Shown here: positions 1 through 7,112 of the stretch, piece by piece
Layout of the letters: every line of letters starts with the position of its first letter
How positions within the stretch are numbered: the first letter of the stretch is position 1
DNA from: an uncultured Altererythrobacter sp.
GTDB lineage: Bacteria; Pseudomonadota; Alphaproteobacteria; Sphingomonadales; Sphingomonadaceae
Reading direction: 5' to 3'
Length of the DNA: 15,597 nt
Assembly (NCBI GenBank): GCA_946886175.1
Contig: CAMPIA010000009.1
Location: 1 to 15,597 of the forward strand
Notes under the pieces: model-generated
Database searches by the model: none
What the model saw: only the letters and a program-made list of their open reading frames with translations
Told to the model about the DNA's origin: nothing
Translations under genes and position numbers: made by a program

Positions 1-173
<173 letters not shown>

Positions 174-175
174 GC

Positions 176-201
176 AAAAAGCCGATCGGCGCTCAATCGG
201 C
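176..201 (-). terminator. Intrinsic terminator of the leftward lipoprotein gene, with the stop codon in its loop
   Basis: Read leftward, a 6-bp stem GCCGAT/ATCGGC (201-196 with 186-181) encloses a 9-nt loop and is followed directly by TTTTT (180-176). The loop begins with the TGA stop codon of the lipoprotein gene, so the 5' arm of the stem is the last two sense codons. An alternative GGCGC/GCGCC pairing overlaps it. On the plus strand the same hairpin follows the astD stop but has no T-run after it. Confidence 0.7.
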
Positions 202-915
202 GCCGCGCGTGACCAGATCGATCGCGGTCATGCCCGAAGGGGTTTGCCGCGCCACCACCGAAAACGCAGCCCCGCCCTTACCGCCCCGCAACACGCGCTC
301 GTCGCCCGCCACGGCGAGCGTCGCGGCGTAACCGGCCTGGCGCGCGCGCGCGCTGTAGAACGCGAGCACCTCGTCGGCGGGGACCGGCGTGCGGAAGTTG
401 ACCGCGCGGATCGCGCAAGACCCCGAGTCGGTTCCCGCAGCCTCCTGCACCGCGCCGCGCGGATAAATCGGAAACGCGGCCGGCATGCGTGCCGCCCAGA
501 CGAAGCCATGCTCGAGCGCTTCGACACAGCGCGGCGCTGCGCCGGCGTGGCGCGCGCGCGAGACGATCGACAGGCGCGCCGCGAGAGGCGCGGCCGGCTC
601 GCTCCCCGTCGATGCGGGCAGCGCAAGCAGCTTGTCGCGTCCGCCAAGGATCGCGAGAACCTCGGCGCGGGCTGCCTCGATCGCATCCACCGAACGGTTG
701 GGCAGCGGCAGCGCGTGGTCGATCCCGCCGGTCAATGCCGCGCCGCCTTCGTTCTGGCGCGAGAGATCGGGGTCGACCAGGATCTGGTCGCCGAGCGCGG
801 CGGTGATCGCGGGATCGATCTCTTCGGGCGGCGGCGCGACCGGGGCATCGCCGCAGCCCGACAGCGTCGATGCGAGCCAGAGCATCGATGCGGCAACGAA
901 TCGGCGCTGTCTCAA
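193..915 (-). CDS. Predicted lipoprotein of unknown function
   Basis: A 240-residue protein. It starts with a basic N-terminus and a hydrophobic segment ending in the lipobox LSGC, so Cys21 is the likely lipidated residue after signal peptidase II cleavage. Residues +2/+3 are Gly-Asp, which gives no clear inner-membrane retention signal. The start is TTG (915-913): a strong AAGGAGG Shine-Dalgarno lies 8 nt upstream, and the only nearby ATG would be residue 11, inside the signal peptide. The body is Ala-rich. The last ~75 residues (from about VNFRTPVPADEVLAFYSARA) resemble the short C-terminal module found in many bacterial lipoproteins, where a helix 'VxAFYxxxxxxAGY' precedes two or three strands. 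Function unknown. It is a single leftward gene, with a terminator embedded in its 3' end and a long hairpin upstream. Confidence 0.75.
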   Translation of the reverse strand: MRQRRFVAASMLWLASTLSGCGDAPVAPPPEEIDPAITAALGDQILVDPDLSRQNEGGAALTGGIDHALPLPNRSVDAIEAARAEVLAILGGRDKLLALPASTGSEPAAPLAARLSIVSRARHAGAAPRCVEALEHGFVWAARMPAAFPIYPRGAVQEAAGTDSGSCAIRAVNFRTPVPADEVLAFYSARARQAGYAATLAVAGDERVLRGGKGGAAFSVVARQTPSGMTAIDLVTRGAD

Positions 916-1003
916 CCTGGCTGCCTCCTTGCGCGCATAGCTCCCGTTGCGGCGGGATAACCCCGATCGGCAACCAACGGGTTAACCGCGCACGCGCAAC
1001 GTT

Positions 1004-1041
1004 GAAGGCGCCCCGCTGCCTCTCGGCAACGGAGCGCCTTC
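1004..1041 (-). terminator. Long GNRA-capped hairpin downstream of the glycine-zipper gene
   Basis: Read on the minus strand, bases 1041-1025 pair with 1020-1004 over 17 consecutive positions, closing a GAGA tetraloop (1024-1021). Two of the pairs are G-U wobbles. On the plus strand the same two positions would be C-A mismatches and the loop would be TCTC, so the structure belongs to leftward RNA. It lies 68 nt after the stop of the glycine-zipper gene and about 90 nt before the lipoprotein start. No T-run follows, so it may be a 3'-end stabilising or processing hairpin, or part of the next gene's leader, rather than a classical intrinsic terminator. Confidence 0.55.
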
Positions 1042-1108
1042 CACGGCCCGGTGGGTGCCGCGCTACGGCTGCAGGTGGGTGCAACCGAAGATTGTCAGGT
1101 TCGTCGGA

Positions 1109-1564
1109 TCAACGGCAGCTCGAACCGCCCTTGTCGATCTCGCGGCCGAGAAGCGCGCCGCCTGCCGCGCCGAGAATGGCGCCCAGGGTGCGATCGCCGC
1201 GGCCGGCAATCTCGTGCCCGAGGAGCCCGCCGACGGCGCCGCCGATCAGAAGACCGGTCGTCCCATCGTCGCGTTGGCAGTAGGTGCGGCCGTCGCGCCC
1301 ACGCCAGACGCGGGCGTCGCGCTCGTAGCGATCGCGGCGGTCATGGCGGTCGTAGCGGCCACGATCGCTGCGGCGGTAATCGCGATAGTCACGGTCGCTA
1401 TAGCGATCGCGGTCGCGCCATTGGTTGGCGCTTTCGACCTCGTAGGTCGGCGCATATACGCCATGATACGCGCTTGCCGGCGCGGCGGCCTGTGCCGGCA
1501 TCGCCAGCGCAAGGCCCGGAGCCGCCAGCGCGAAGGCTGCGAACTTGAAGTTGGTCTTGGTCAT
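1109..1564 (-). CDS. Glycine-zipper 2TM-domain envelope protein (17 kDa surface antigen-like)
   Basis: A 151-residue protein. Residues 1-26 form a signal peptide (basic start, hydrophobic core, AQA cleavage site). Residues ~48-98 are a low-complexity tract dominated by Arg, Asp and Tyr (for example RDRDRYSDRDYRDYRR). Residues ~103-143 are a glycine zipper, GLLIGGAVGGLLGHEIAG then LGAILGAAGGALLGREID, the hallmark of the Rickettsia 17-kDa antigen / glycine-zipper 2TM family of outer-membrane-associated proteins. Two cysteines (96 and 150) bracket the zipper and could form a disulfide. The ATG at 1564-1562 is preceded by GAAAGGA. Exact function is unknown; related proteins are small lipoproteins or periplasmic proteins, and here no lipobox is present. 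It is divergent from rarD across 194 bp that hold no other gene; I see no promoter there that I would defend. Confidence 0.8.
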   Translation of the reverse strand: MTKTNFKFAAFALAAPGLALAMPAQAAAPASAYHGVYAPTYEVESANQWRDRDRYSDRDYRDYRRSDRGRYDRHDRRDRYERDARVWRGRDGRTYCQRDDGTTGLLIGGAVGGLLGHEIAGRGDRTLGAILGAAGGALLGREIDKGGSSCR

Positions 1565-1758
1565 CGCTCGGTCCTTTCTTCGTCTCGCCGGACGCCGATT
1601 CGAGGGGCTGATCCGTTCGATGTGTTAATGTTTAGACGCCCTTTCCTGAACGGAGTGCAACGCCGGATACAGAATTCGTTTTTGCGACGAAGCGAGCGAT
1701 TCCGGCCGACGAAATGCCGCTTGTCGGGCCGGGTGGCGGCTCTTAAAGCGCCAACGAG

Positions 1759-2667
1759 ATGAATGAAGCGCCACCCCAGCCCCGGCAGTCGGGCCTCGCC
1801 GCCGGGCTATCGGCCTATGTCATCTGGGGCTTCCTGCCGCTCTATCTGATCCTCGTGCGCGAGGTGCCCGCGTTCGAGTTCGTCGGATGGCGAATCATCT
1901 GGACGCTGCCGATCTGCCTGGTGATCGTTGCGGTTCGCCGACAGGGGCCACAATTGCGGGCGGCGTTCGCGGATCGGCGCAGCCTGGCGACCCTGGCGGC
2001 AAGCGCGATGCTGATTGCGGTCAACTGGGTGGTCTATGTGTGGGCGATCCAGCAGGGGCACGTATTCGCCGCGAGCCTCGGCTACTACATCAACCCGCTG
2101 ATCAACGTGCTGCTTGGAACGCTGGTCCTCGGCGAGAAGCTCAGCCGCCGCCAGTGGCTGGCGGTCGCGATCGCGGCGGCCGGCGTGGCGCTGCTGCTGG
2201 GAGGCGCGCTGACGACGCTGTGGATCAGCCTGACGCTCGGCCTCAGCTTCGGCACATACGGTCTGTTGCGCAAGCGGGTGGACGTGGGCGCGCTGCCGGG
2301 GCTGACGATCGAATCGGCGCTGCTGCTGGCGCCCGCCGCCGCCATCGCGGGGTGGTATGCCGCTTCGCCGGCCGGCTCGTCGTTCGCCCAGTCGCCGGAA
2401 CTCGGCTTCACGATCGCCCTGGGCGGACTGCTGACCGCGATTCCGCTGCTGCTGTTCGCCATCGCCGCGCGTCGGATGGACTATTCGACGTTGGGCTTCC
2501 TGCAGTTCATCGCCCCGACGATCGTCTTCGTGCTCGGGCTCACGGTGTTCGACCAGCCGCTCGAGCCGGTGCAGCTCGCGTGCTTCGTGCTGATCTGGAC
2601 TGCGATTGCGATCTTCGTGTGGGATATTCTTGCGCGGCGCCAGGCGGACAAGATCCTGCAGGCTTAG
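1759..2667 (+). CDS. rarD: EamA-family transporter of the RarD subfamily
   Basis: A 302-residue inner-membrane protein with about ten hydrophobic segments, in the drug/metabolite transporter (EamA) arrangement of two five-helix halves. RarD-specific features are the early [20 protein letters not shown] segment, the [20 protein letters not shown] motif around residues 90-110 and the [13 protein letters not shown] stretch. RarD proteins are named from a chloramphenicol-sensitivity phenotype, but the substrate is not established. The ATG at 1759 has only a weak purine stretch (AACGAG) before it. The 3' end meets pyrC head-on: its TAG (2665-2667) shares two bases with the TAA of pyrC. Confidence 0.88.
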   Translation: MNEAPPQPRQSGLAAGLSAYVIWGFLPLYLILVREVPAFEFVGWRIIWTLPICLVIVAVRRQGPQLRAAFADRRSLATLAASAMLIAVNWVVYVWAIQQGHVFAASLGYYINPLINVLLGTLVLGEKLSRRQWLAVAIAAAGVALLLGGALTTLWISLTLGLSFGTYGLLRKRVDVGALPGLTIESALLLAPAAAIAGWYAASPAGSSFAQSPELGFTIALGGLLTAIPLLLFAIAARRMDYSTLGFLQFIAPTIVFVLGLTVFDQPLEPVQLACFVLIWTAIAIFVWDILARRQADKILQA

Positions 2668-3710
2668 CCGGGCAGCCGCCAGCGCAGCGTCTCGCCCGCG
2701 TGAAACGGCACGATCGACGTGCCGCCCGCGTCGAGTTCTTCCGGAACCGCGATTCGGGACCGTTCCAGTGTGATCCGCTCCTCGTTGAGCGGCAGCCCGT
2801 AGAAGCGCGGCCCATGCTCGCTCGCGAAGCCCTCGAACTGCTCTGTCGCCCCCTCTTCCTCGAACACCTGGAGGTAGCTTTCGAGTGCGAAGGGCGCGTT
2901 GAAGATGCCCGCGCAGCCGCAGGCGCTTTCCTTGGCGTGGCGCGCGTGCGGCGCGCTGTCGGTGCCGAGGAAGTATTTCGCCGATCCCGAAGTGGCCGCC
3001 TTGCGTAGCGCCAGCCGGTGTTCCTCGCGCTTGGCGACCGGCAGGCAATAGGCGTGCGGCCGGATGCCGCCCACCAGCATCGCATTGCGGTTGATATGGA
3101 GGTGCTGCGGAGTGATCGTCGCGCCGACGTTGTCGCCGGCAGCAGCGACGAACTGGACCGCATCGGCAGTGGTGATGTGCTCGAAGATCACCTTAAGCTC
3201 GGGCAGGTCGCGCAGCAGCGGCTCGAGCACGCGGTCGATGAAGACCTTCTCGCGGTCGAACACGTCGATCTCGGCGTCGGTCACCTCGCCGTGGACGCAG
3301 AGCGGCATGCCGATCGCCGCCATCCGCTCGAGAGCGCCGCGGATGTTCGCGATGTCGGTGACGCCGTGCGCCGAGTTGGTCGTCGCGTTTGCGGGATAGA
3401 GCTTGGCCGCGGTGAACACGCCTTCGCGATGCCCGCGCTCGAGCTCGTCGGAATCGATGTCGTCGGTGAGATAGCAGGTCATCAGCGGGGTGAAGGCCAT
3501 GCCCTGCGGCACCGCGGCGAGGATGCGTTCCCGGTAAGCCACCGCCGCGTTCACCGTCGTCACCGGCGGCGCGAGATTCGGCATCACGATCGCACGGGCA
3601 AACTGGCGCGCGGTGAAGTGCGCGACGCTTGCAAGCACATCGCCGTCGCGAAGGTGGACGTGCCAGTCGTCGGGGCGGCGGATGGTGATCGAGTCAGGGG
3701 TAGCGCTCAT
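2664..3710 (-). CDS. pyrC: Dihydroorotase (class II, homodimeric type)
   Basis: PyrC cyclises N-carbamoyl-L-aspartate to L-dihydroorotate in de novo pyrimidine synthesis. The 348-residue length and motifs match the E. coli PyrC (class II) type. The zinc ligands are all in place: H17 and H19 in DWHVHLRD, the carbamylated K103 in [15 protein letters not shown]140 in CVHGEV, H178 in FEHITT and D251 in GTDSAPH. Each is one residue on from the E. coli numbering. The ATG at 3710-3708 is preceded by AAGGGA with 6-nt spacing. It is divergent from ygfZ across only 39 bp, so control elements of each must lie in or near the other's 5' end. No defects are seen. Confidence 0.96.
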   Translation of the reverse strand: MSATPDSITIRRPDDWHVHLRDGDVLASVAHFTARQFARAIVMPNLAPPVTTVNAAVAYRERILAAVPQGMAFTPLMTCYLTDDIDSDELERGHREGVFTAAKLYPANATTNSAHGVTDIANIRGALERMAAIGMPLCVHGEVTDAEIDVFDREKVFIDRVLEPLLRDLPELKVIFEHITTADAVQFVAAAGDNVGATITPQHLHINRNAMLVGGIRPHAYCLPVAKREEHRLALRKAATSGSAKYFLGTDSAPHARHAKESACGCAGIFNAPFALESYLQVFEEEGATEQFEGFASEHGPRFYGLPLNEERITLERSRIAVPEELDAGGTSIVPFHAGETLRWRLPG

Positions 3711-3749
3711 GGGGGTTCCCTTAATCCGGCGCCGCCCTATCTGTCACCC

Positions 3750-4490
3750 ATGACCGCGACCCGCCTGTTCGACCGCGCCGTGGTGCGCCTCTCCCCCCAA
3801 GACGATGGCGAGGATGTCGCCACATTCCTGCAGGGTCTGCTCACGAACGACGTAGGCGGCCCACTGCCCGCCTATGCCGCGTTGCTATCGGCGCAAGGCA
3901 AGACGATGTTCGATCTGATCGTCTGGCCCGGCGGCGAGCGCGACCTGTTGCTCGACTGCGAGGCCGCGTACGCCGAGGAACTGGTCAGGCGGCTCTCGCT
4001 CTATCGGCTACGGCGAAAGATCGCGATCGCGGCCGACGAGACGCTCGGTGTGCACTGGCGTAAGCAGGTCGGCGACGGAGCGGCATCCGATCCCAGGCTT
4101 GCCGATCTGGGCCAGCGCTGGATTGCCCCGGTTGCGGAATCGGACCAGGCCGCCGACGACGAATGGCGCGCGCATCGCCTCGCGCTCGGCGTGCCCGAGG
4201 GGCGCGAGGAACTGGGCGACGTACTGTGGCTCGAAACCAATGCGATCGAACTCAACGGCGTGAGCTTTTCCAAGGGCTGCTACGTCGGGCAGGAGAACAC
4301 CGCGCGGATGAACTGGCGGCAAAAGGTCAACCGCCGCCTGGTGGTCGTTCCGCACGACGTGTCGGACGAGAAGCGGCGCAAGGCGGCATACCCCTCGCTC
4401 GGTTTCGCGGTCGATCATTTGCGGGTGGAAGCGATCGACCCGGGGCAGGCGCCCGAGTGGATGGCGCGCGCGCTCACCCCGGCGGGCTAG
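3750..4490 (+). CDS. ygfZ: Folate-binding protein YgfZ (GcvT-like, Fe-S cluster maintenance)
   Basis: A 246-residue protein of the YgfZ/IBA57 family, related to aminomethyltransferase GcvT. It uses tetrahydrofolate to help assemble or repair certain [4Fe-4S] enzymes in the cytoplasm. The family signature KGCYVGQE is present, with Lys175 and the conserved Cys177. The N-terminal half carries LQGLLTNDV and AALLSAQGKTMFDLIVW, as in the family. The frame is open well upstream through pyrC antisense sequence, but ATG 3750 is chosen because the family begins with a short lead into the 'FLQGLLTNDV' region. No Shine-Dalgarno is visible before it; a TATCTG box (3739-3744) ends 5 nt before the ATG, so the mRNA may be leaderless. 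The last 17 bp overlap the 3' end of the convergent tetR gene. Confidence 0.9.
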   Translation: MTATRLFDRAVVRLSPQDDGEDVATFLQGLLTNDVGGPLPAYAALLSAQGKTMFDLIVWPGGERDLLLDCEAAYAEELVRRLSLYRLRRKIAIAADETLGVHWRKQVGDGAASDPRLADLGQRWIAPVAESDQAADDEWRAHRLALGVPEGREELGDVLWLETNAIELNGVSFSKGCYVGQENTARMNWRQKVNRRLVVVPHDVSDEKRRKAAYPSLGFAVDHLRVEAIDPGQAPEWMARALTPAG

Positions 4491-5073
4491 CCAGCGCGAT
4501 CGAGGTCAGCAACATTCGCTCGGCCCGGTCGCGCGCGGTGGTTTCGGGCAGTTTGAGCGAACGCGCGAGCGCCGAGCCGATCAGCGCGTCGCCCATCGCC
4601 ATAAGCACCAGCGCCAGCGTATCCTCGTGCACGCGGGTCACATCGCCGTGGGGGCCAGCCTCTTCGGGCGCGATCTCGTCGACCAATTGATGGATCGTCT
4701 CGACGATCGGGCTCAGCGCGTCTTCGTTACCGGTGAGGATCATCCAGCTCGCCAGTGCCCCGGCGCCTTCCTTGTCGAACGCGTCGAACGCCAGATCGAC
4801 GACTTCGCGTGGACTTCCCAGCCCCGCGCGGCTCGCGCGCACGGCGTCCTTGATGCTTTCGCACACGGTTTCGGCGAGATGCCGGGCCAGTTCCTTCTGC
4901 AATCCCGACGCGGAACCGAAATGGTGCAGCAAATTGGCGTGCGTGCGGCCGATTCGCCCCGCAACCGCCTTCAAGGTCACCGCTTGCGGACCCGCTTCGA
5001 TAAGTAATGCGCGCGCGGCCTGGAGCGCCGACTTGCGGCTTTCCTCGGGGCTCAGGCGCTTGCGACTTGCCAT
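4474..5073 (-). CDS. TetR/AcrR-family transcriptional regulator
   Basis: A 199-residue protein. Residues ~12-58 form the TetR DNA-binding domain: a helix AARALLIEAG, then the helix-turn-helix TLKAVAGRIGRTHANLLHHF, then a linker helix entering SGLQKELARHLAE. The remaining ~140 residues are the variable, mostly helical ligand-binding and dimerisation region; its inducer cannot be read from sequence. The ATG 5073-5071 is preceded by AAGGA (spacing about 5). The gene is divergent from the first di-iron-like gene with a 47-bp gap. The -35 box of that gene's promoter overlaps this gene's first codons, so binding there would control both directions. That it represses the neighbouring pair is inferred from the arrangement. 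Confidence 0.9.
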   Translation of the reverse strand: MASRKRLSPEESRKSALQAARALLIEAGPQAVTLKAVAGRIGRTHANLLHHFGSASGLQKELARHLAETVCESIKDAVRASRAGLGSPREVVDLAFDAFDKEGAGALASWMILTGNEDALSPIVETIHQLVDEIAPEEAGPHGDVTRVHEDTLALVLMAMGDALIGSALARSLKLPETTARDRAERMLLTSIALASPPG

Positions 5074-5095
5074 GCGATTCCTTGATCCATAAAAT
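5067..5095 (+). promoter_or_regulatory. Sigma-70-type promoter of the first di-iron-like gene
   Basis: TTGCCA (5067-5072, 5 of 6 consensus) and TAAAAT (5090-5095, 5 of 6) are separated by exactly 17 bp. Transcription would begin near 5102, giving a leader of about 20 nt with the AAGGGGG ribosome-binding site before ATG 5121. The -35 box overlaps the tetR start codon. ATACTTA (5094-5100) just downstream recurs in the palindrome at 6040-6078. Confidence 0.65.
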
Positions 5096-5120
5096 ACTTA
5101 ACCATGAAGGGGGATCGAAC

Positions 5121-6011
5121 ATGGGCCTAGAACGCGAGAGCGGCGCCGACAAGCCGTCGCGCACCTCGGGTAGCGCCACGCCCGACGATCACGCACTGCA
5201 CATACGCGACCAGAAGTTCTGCCGCGGCGATCGCCCCGCACGCTGGTGGCATTCGGGCGATCCGGTCGCCACCGCGTGGTACAACTCGGTTTCCGCCAGC
5301 CTGCCACGCGGGGAAAAGTTCTTCATCCAGGTGATGAAGTACTACGACGACAAGGTTCCGCCGAAGATGGCGGCCGAGCTGCGCGCCTTCACCCGCCAGG
5401 AATCGAACCATGCGCGCGAGCACGTGGCATTCAACAACCTCGCACAGGGTCACGGCTACGACATCGAGAGCATCGACAAGGGCATCGAGGAAATGCTGGC
5501 GCTGACAAAGGGGCGCCCGGTCGAGTTCAACCTGGCGATCACCATCGCGCTCGAGCATTTCGCCGCCTCGATCAGCCACTGCCTGCTCACCGACCCGCGC
5601 TATCTGAAGGGCGTGGACGAGGAAATCGCCGATATGTGGCGCTGGCATTCGATCGAGGAGATCGAGCACAAGGGCATCACCTACGACGTCTGGCTCCATG
5701 CCACGCGCGACTGGTCGGCGTGGAAGCGCTATCGCGTGCGCGCGCTGCTAACGCTGCTGATTACGCGCCGGTACTACAACAACCGCGTGCGCGACGCGCT
5801 CGGCCTGATGCGGCAGGACGGGATCACCGGCGCGCGGGCAAAGTGGCTATTGTTCAAGCACTTGTGGCTCTCACCGGGCATGATGCGGCGGATGTTCTTC
5901 GACTGGGCGAAGATCCTGCTCCCCGGTTTCCACCCGTGGAAGCAGGACGACCGCGCGCTGATCAGCAAATTCGACAGCCCTTATGCCGATGCGGTGATGC
6001 CCGCGGAATAA
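5121..6011 (+). CDS. 'Predicted metal-dependent hydrolase' family protein (COG3687/PF10118 type), ferritin-like di-iron motif, copy 1
   Basis: A 296-residue soluble protein. It is recognised as the family annotated as predicted metal-dependent hydrolases; I know of no proven reaction. The residues conserved between this copy and the next gene read E65 (PRGEKFF), E94-x-x-H97 (QESNHAREH), E145 (ALEHFAAS) and E180-x-x-H183 (EEIEHKG). This Glu...ExxH...Glu...ExxH order in a helix-rich protein is the ligand pattern of ferritin-like di-iron carboxylate proteins. An oxygen-activating di-iron centre is therefore a plausible alternative to hydrolysis (inference). Other shared blocks are MWRWHS, HATRDWSAWKR, RQDGITG and PGFHPW. 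ATG 5121 is preceded by AAGGGGG at 7-nt spacing; the ATG at 5104 is out of frame. It is divergent from tetR and followed 87 bp later by its paralogue. Confidence 0.85.
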   Translation: MGLERESGADKPSRTSGSATPDDHALHIRDQKFCRGDRPARWWHSGDPVATAWYNSVSASLPRGEKFFIQVMKYYDDKVPPKMAAELRAFTRQESNHAREHVAFNNLAQGHGYDIESIDKGIEEMLALTKGRPVEFNLAITIALEHFAASISHCLLTDPRYLKGVDEEIADMWRWHSIEEIEHKGITYDVWLHATRDWSAWKRYRVRALLTLLITRRYYNNRVRDALGLMRQDGITGARAKWLLFKHLWLSPGMMRRMFFDWAKILLPGFHPWKQDDRALISKFDSPYADAVMPAE

Positions 6012-6039
6012 CCGCGCCGCCGGTTGGCGAATTGTTAAT

Positions 6040-6078
6040 TGACACTCATGTAAGTAAGCCATACTTACATGAGTGTCA
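6040..6078. promoter_or_regulatory. 39-bp palindromic operator-like site overlapping a TTGACA box
   Basis: Two 17-bp arms (6040-6056 and 6062-6078) are perfect reverse complements around a 5-nt spacer AGCCA. The left arm starts TGACACTCATG and the right arm ends CATGAGTGTCA. A consensus -35 TTGACA (6039-6044) lies over the left edge; a poor -10 TACTTA (6062-6067) follows at 17 bp, inside the right arm. Each arm also contains the quasi-dyad ACT-N6-AGT, which would fit two dimers side by side, as for some TetR-family repressors. No T-run follows, so it is unlikely to be a terminator. The adjacent tetR product is the natural candidate binder (inference). Confidence 0.75.
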
Positions 6079-6098
6079 GTAACATTCGCGAGTCCACC

Positions 6099-6977
6099 AT
6101 GAACGCCCCTGCCCAAATCACGCTCGACCGCGCCGCGGCGGCTCCCACGCCCGACGGCCTGACCATCACCGTGCGCGACGAGCGGTTCAACCGCGAGAGC
6201 ATACCGCGCCGCTGGTGGGCCGGCGAGCCGTTCGGGACCGCGTGGCACAATGCGCTTTCCGCCACCTTCCCGCGCGGCGAGGCGTTCTTCATCGAGGCGG
6301 TCAAGGCGCATCGCGAGGGCGCCGACCCCAAGCTCGAGGCCGAAATCCGCGCTTTCGTGAAGCAGGAGATCAACCACACGCGCGAGCACATCGCTTTCAA
6401 CAAGCTGGCCGAAAACGCGGGCTACGACATCAAGACGATCGACAAGCGCGTGGCCGAGATGCTCGAGCTGACCAAGGGCCGGCCCGAGATCCTCAATCTC
6501 GCCGCGACGATGGCGCTGGAGCACTATACGGCGATGATGGCGCACGAATTTCTCGCCAATCCCAAGCACTTCGGCGATTCCGACCCCGAGGTGCGTGCGA
6601 TGTGGCGCTGGCATTCGGTCGAGGAGATCGAGCACAAGGGCGTCGCGTTCGATACCTGGAACCACGCGACCCGCGACTGGACGGCATGGAAACGGTGGAA
6701 GGTGCGCAGCCTGATGATGCTGATCGTAACCGGCCGCTTCTTCAAGCATCGCTGGCAGGATTCGATGAACCTGCTCGCGCAGGACGGGATCACCGGGTGG
6801 AAGGCGCGCTGGGGGCTGTTCAAGTATCTCGCGTTCACGCCCGGCGTGGTGCGGCGGATCTTCCCCGCCTGGCTCGCCTATTTCAAGCCGGGCTTCCACC
6901 CGTGGGACCACGACGACCGCGCGTTGATCGGTCTCTACGAAGGCGAATTCGCAGACGCGCTGCTACCCGCCGAGTAA
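6099..6977 (+). CDS. 'Predicted metal-dependent hydrolase' family protein, ferritin-like di-iron motif, copy 2
   Basis: A 292-residue paralogue of the preceding gene; by eye roughly half of the aligned residues are identical from RRWW to the shared C-terminus LPAE/MPAE. The candidate metal ligands are all kept at the same spacings: E61 (PRGEAFF), E90-x-x-H93 (QEINHTREH), E141 (ALEHYTAM) and E176-x-x-H179 (EEIEHKG). An in-frame ATG at 6069 would add ten residues but lies inside the right arm of the palindrome and upstream of the likely transcription start. The ATG at 6099 (MNAPAQ...) also matches the length of copy 1. Neither start has a good Shine-Dalgarno. The gene can be read through from copy 1 or from its own TTGACA promoter. 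It ends directly at a palindromic repeat element. Confidence 0.83.
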   Translation: MNAPAQITLDRAAAAPTPDGLTITVRDERFNRESIPRRWWAGEPFGTAWHNALSATFPRGEAFFIEAVKAHREGADPKLEAEIRAFVKQEINHTREHIAFNKLAENAGYDIKTIDKRVAEMLELTKGRPEILNLAATMALEHYTAMMAHEFLANPKHFGDSDPEVRAMWRWHSVEEIEHKGVAFDTWNHATRDWTAWKRWKVRSLMMLIVTGRFFKHRWQDSMNLLAQDGITGWKARWGLFKYLAFTPGVVRRIFPAWLAYFKPGFHPWDHDDRALIGLYEGEFADALLPAE

Positions 6978-6978
6978 A

Positions 6979-7112
6979 TCCCCCCTGGTACGGGGAGGTG
7001 GCAGACGCCGCAGGCGACTGACGGAGGGGGCCCAGCGTAACGCCAGCGTTCTGCCGGGCCCCCTCCACCACGCCGCTTCGCGTCGCGGTCCCCCTCCCCG
7101 TGCCGGGGAGAA
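6979..7112. repeat. Intergenic palindromic repeat element (sphingomonad type), full-length copy
   Basis: The element fills the whole gap between two converging stop codons. The outer arms are imperfect inverted repeats: 6983-7001, around GGTACGGGGAGG, against 7090-7108, around CCTCCCCGTGCC. Inside is a perfect 11-bp inverted repeat, GGAGGGGGCCC (7023-7033) with GGGCCCCCTCC (7056-7066). Smaller stems, CGCC-GCA-GGCG (7007-7017) and CCGC/GCGG (7073-7088), lie between. There is no coding capacity and no clear target-site duplication. The blocks GAGGTGGCAG, CTGACGGAGGGGG and GGTCCCCCTCCCCG recall a family scattered through sphingomonad genomes (from memory). It may act as a bidirectional transcription end. 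Confidence 0.8.

Noticed and set aside
1656..1685. Possible stress-sigma (EcfG-type) promoter before rarD, with GCAAC and CGTT elements
   Set aside because: The first element lacks the GGAAC consensus and the 15-bp spacing is short; too weak to call.
1807..3048. 413-codon open frame antisense to rarD and pyrC
   Set aside because: Arg/Gln/Pro-rich translation without any family motif; it is a GC-rich shadow spanning two well-identified genes.
3018..3749. Long upstream extension of the ygfZ frame
   Set aside because: It runs antisense through pyrC, has no family similarity, and the YgfZ family begins near 3750.
6069..6098. Earlier ATG for the second di-iron-like gene
   Set aside because: It lies inside the palindrome arm, upstream of the likely transcription start, and adds ten residues without counterpart in the paralogue.
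5871..6911. 346-codon leftward frame opposite the second di-iron-like gene, and a similar frame 5127-5699 opposite the first
   Set aside because: They resemble each other only because they are complementary to paralogous genes; no motif of their own.
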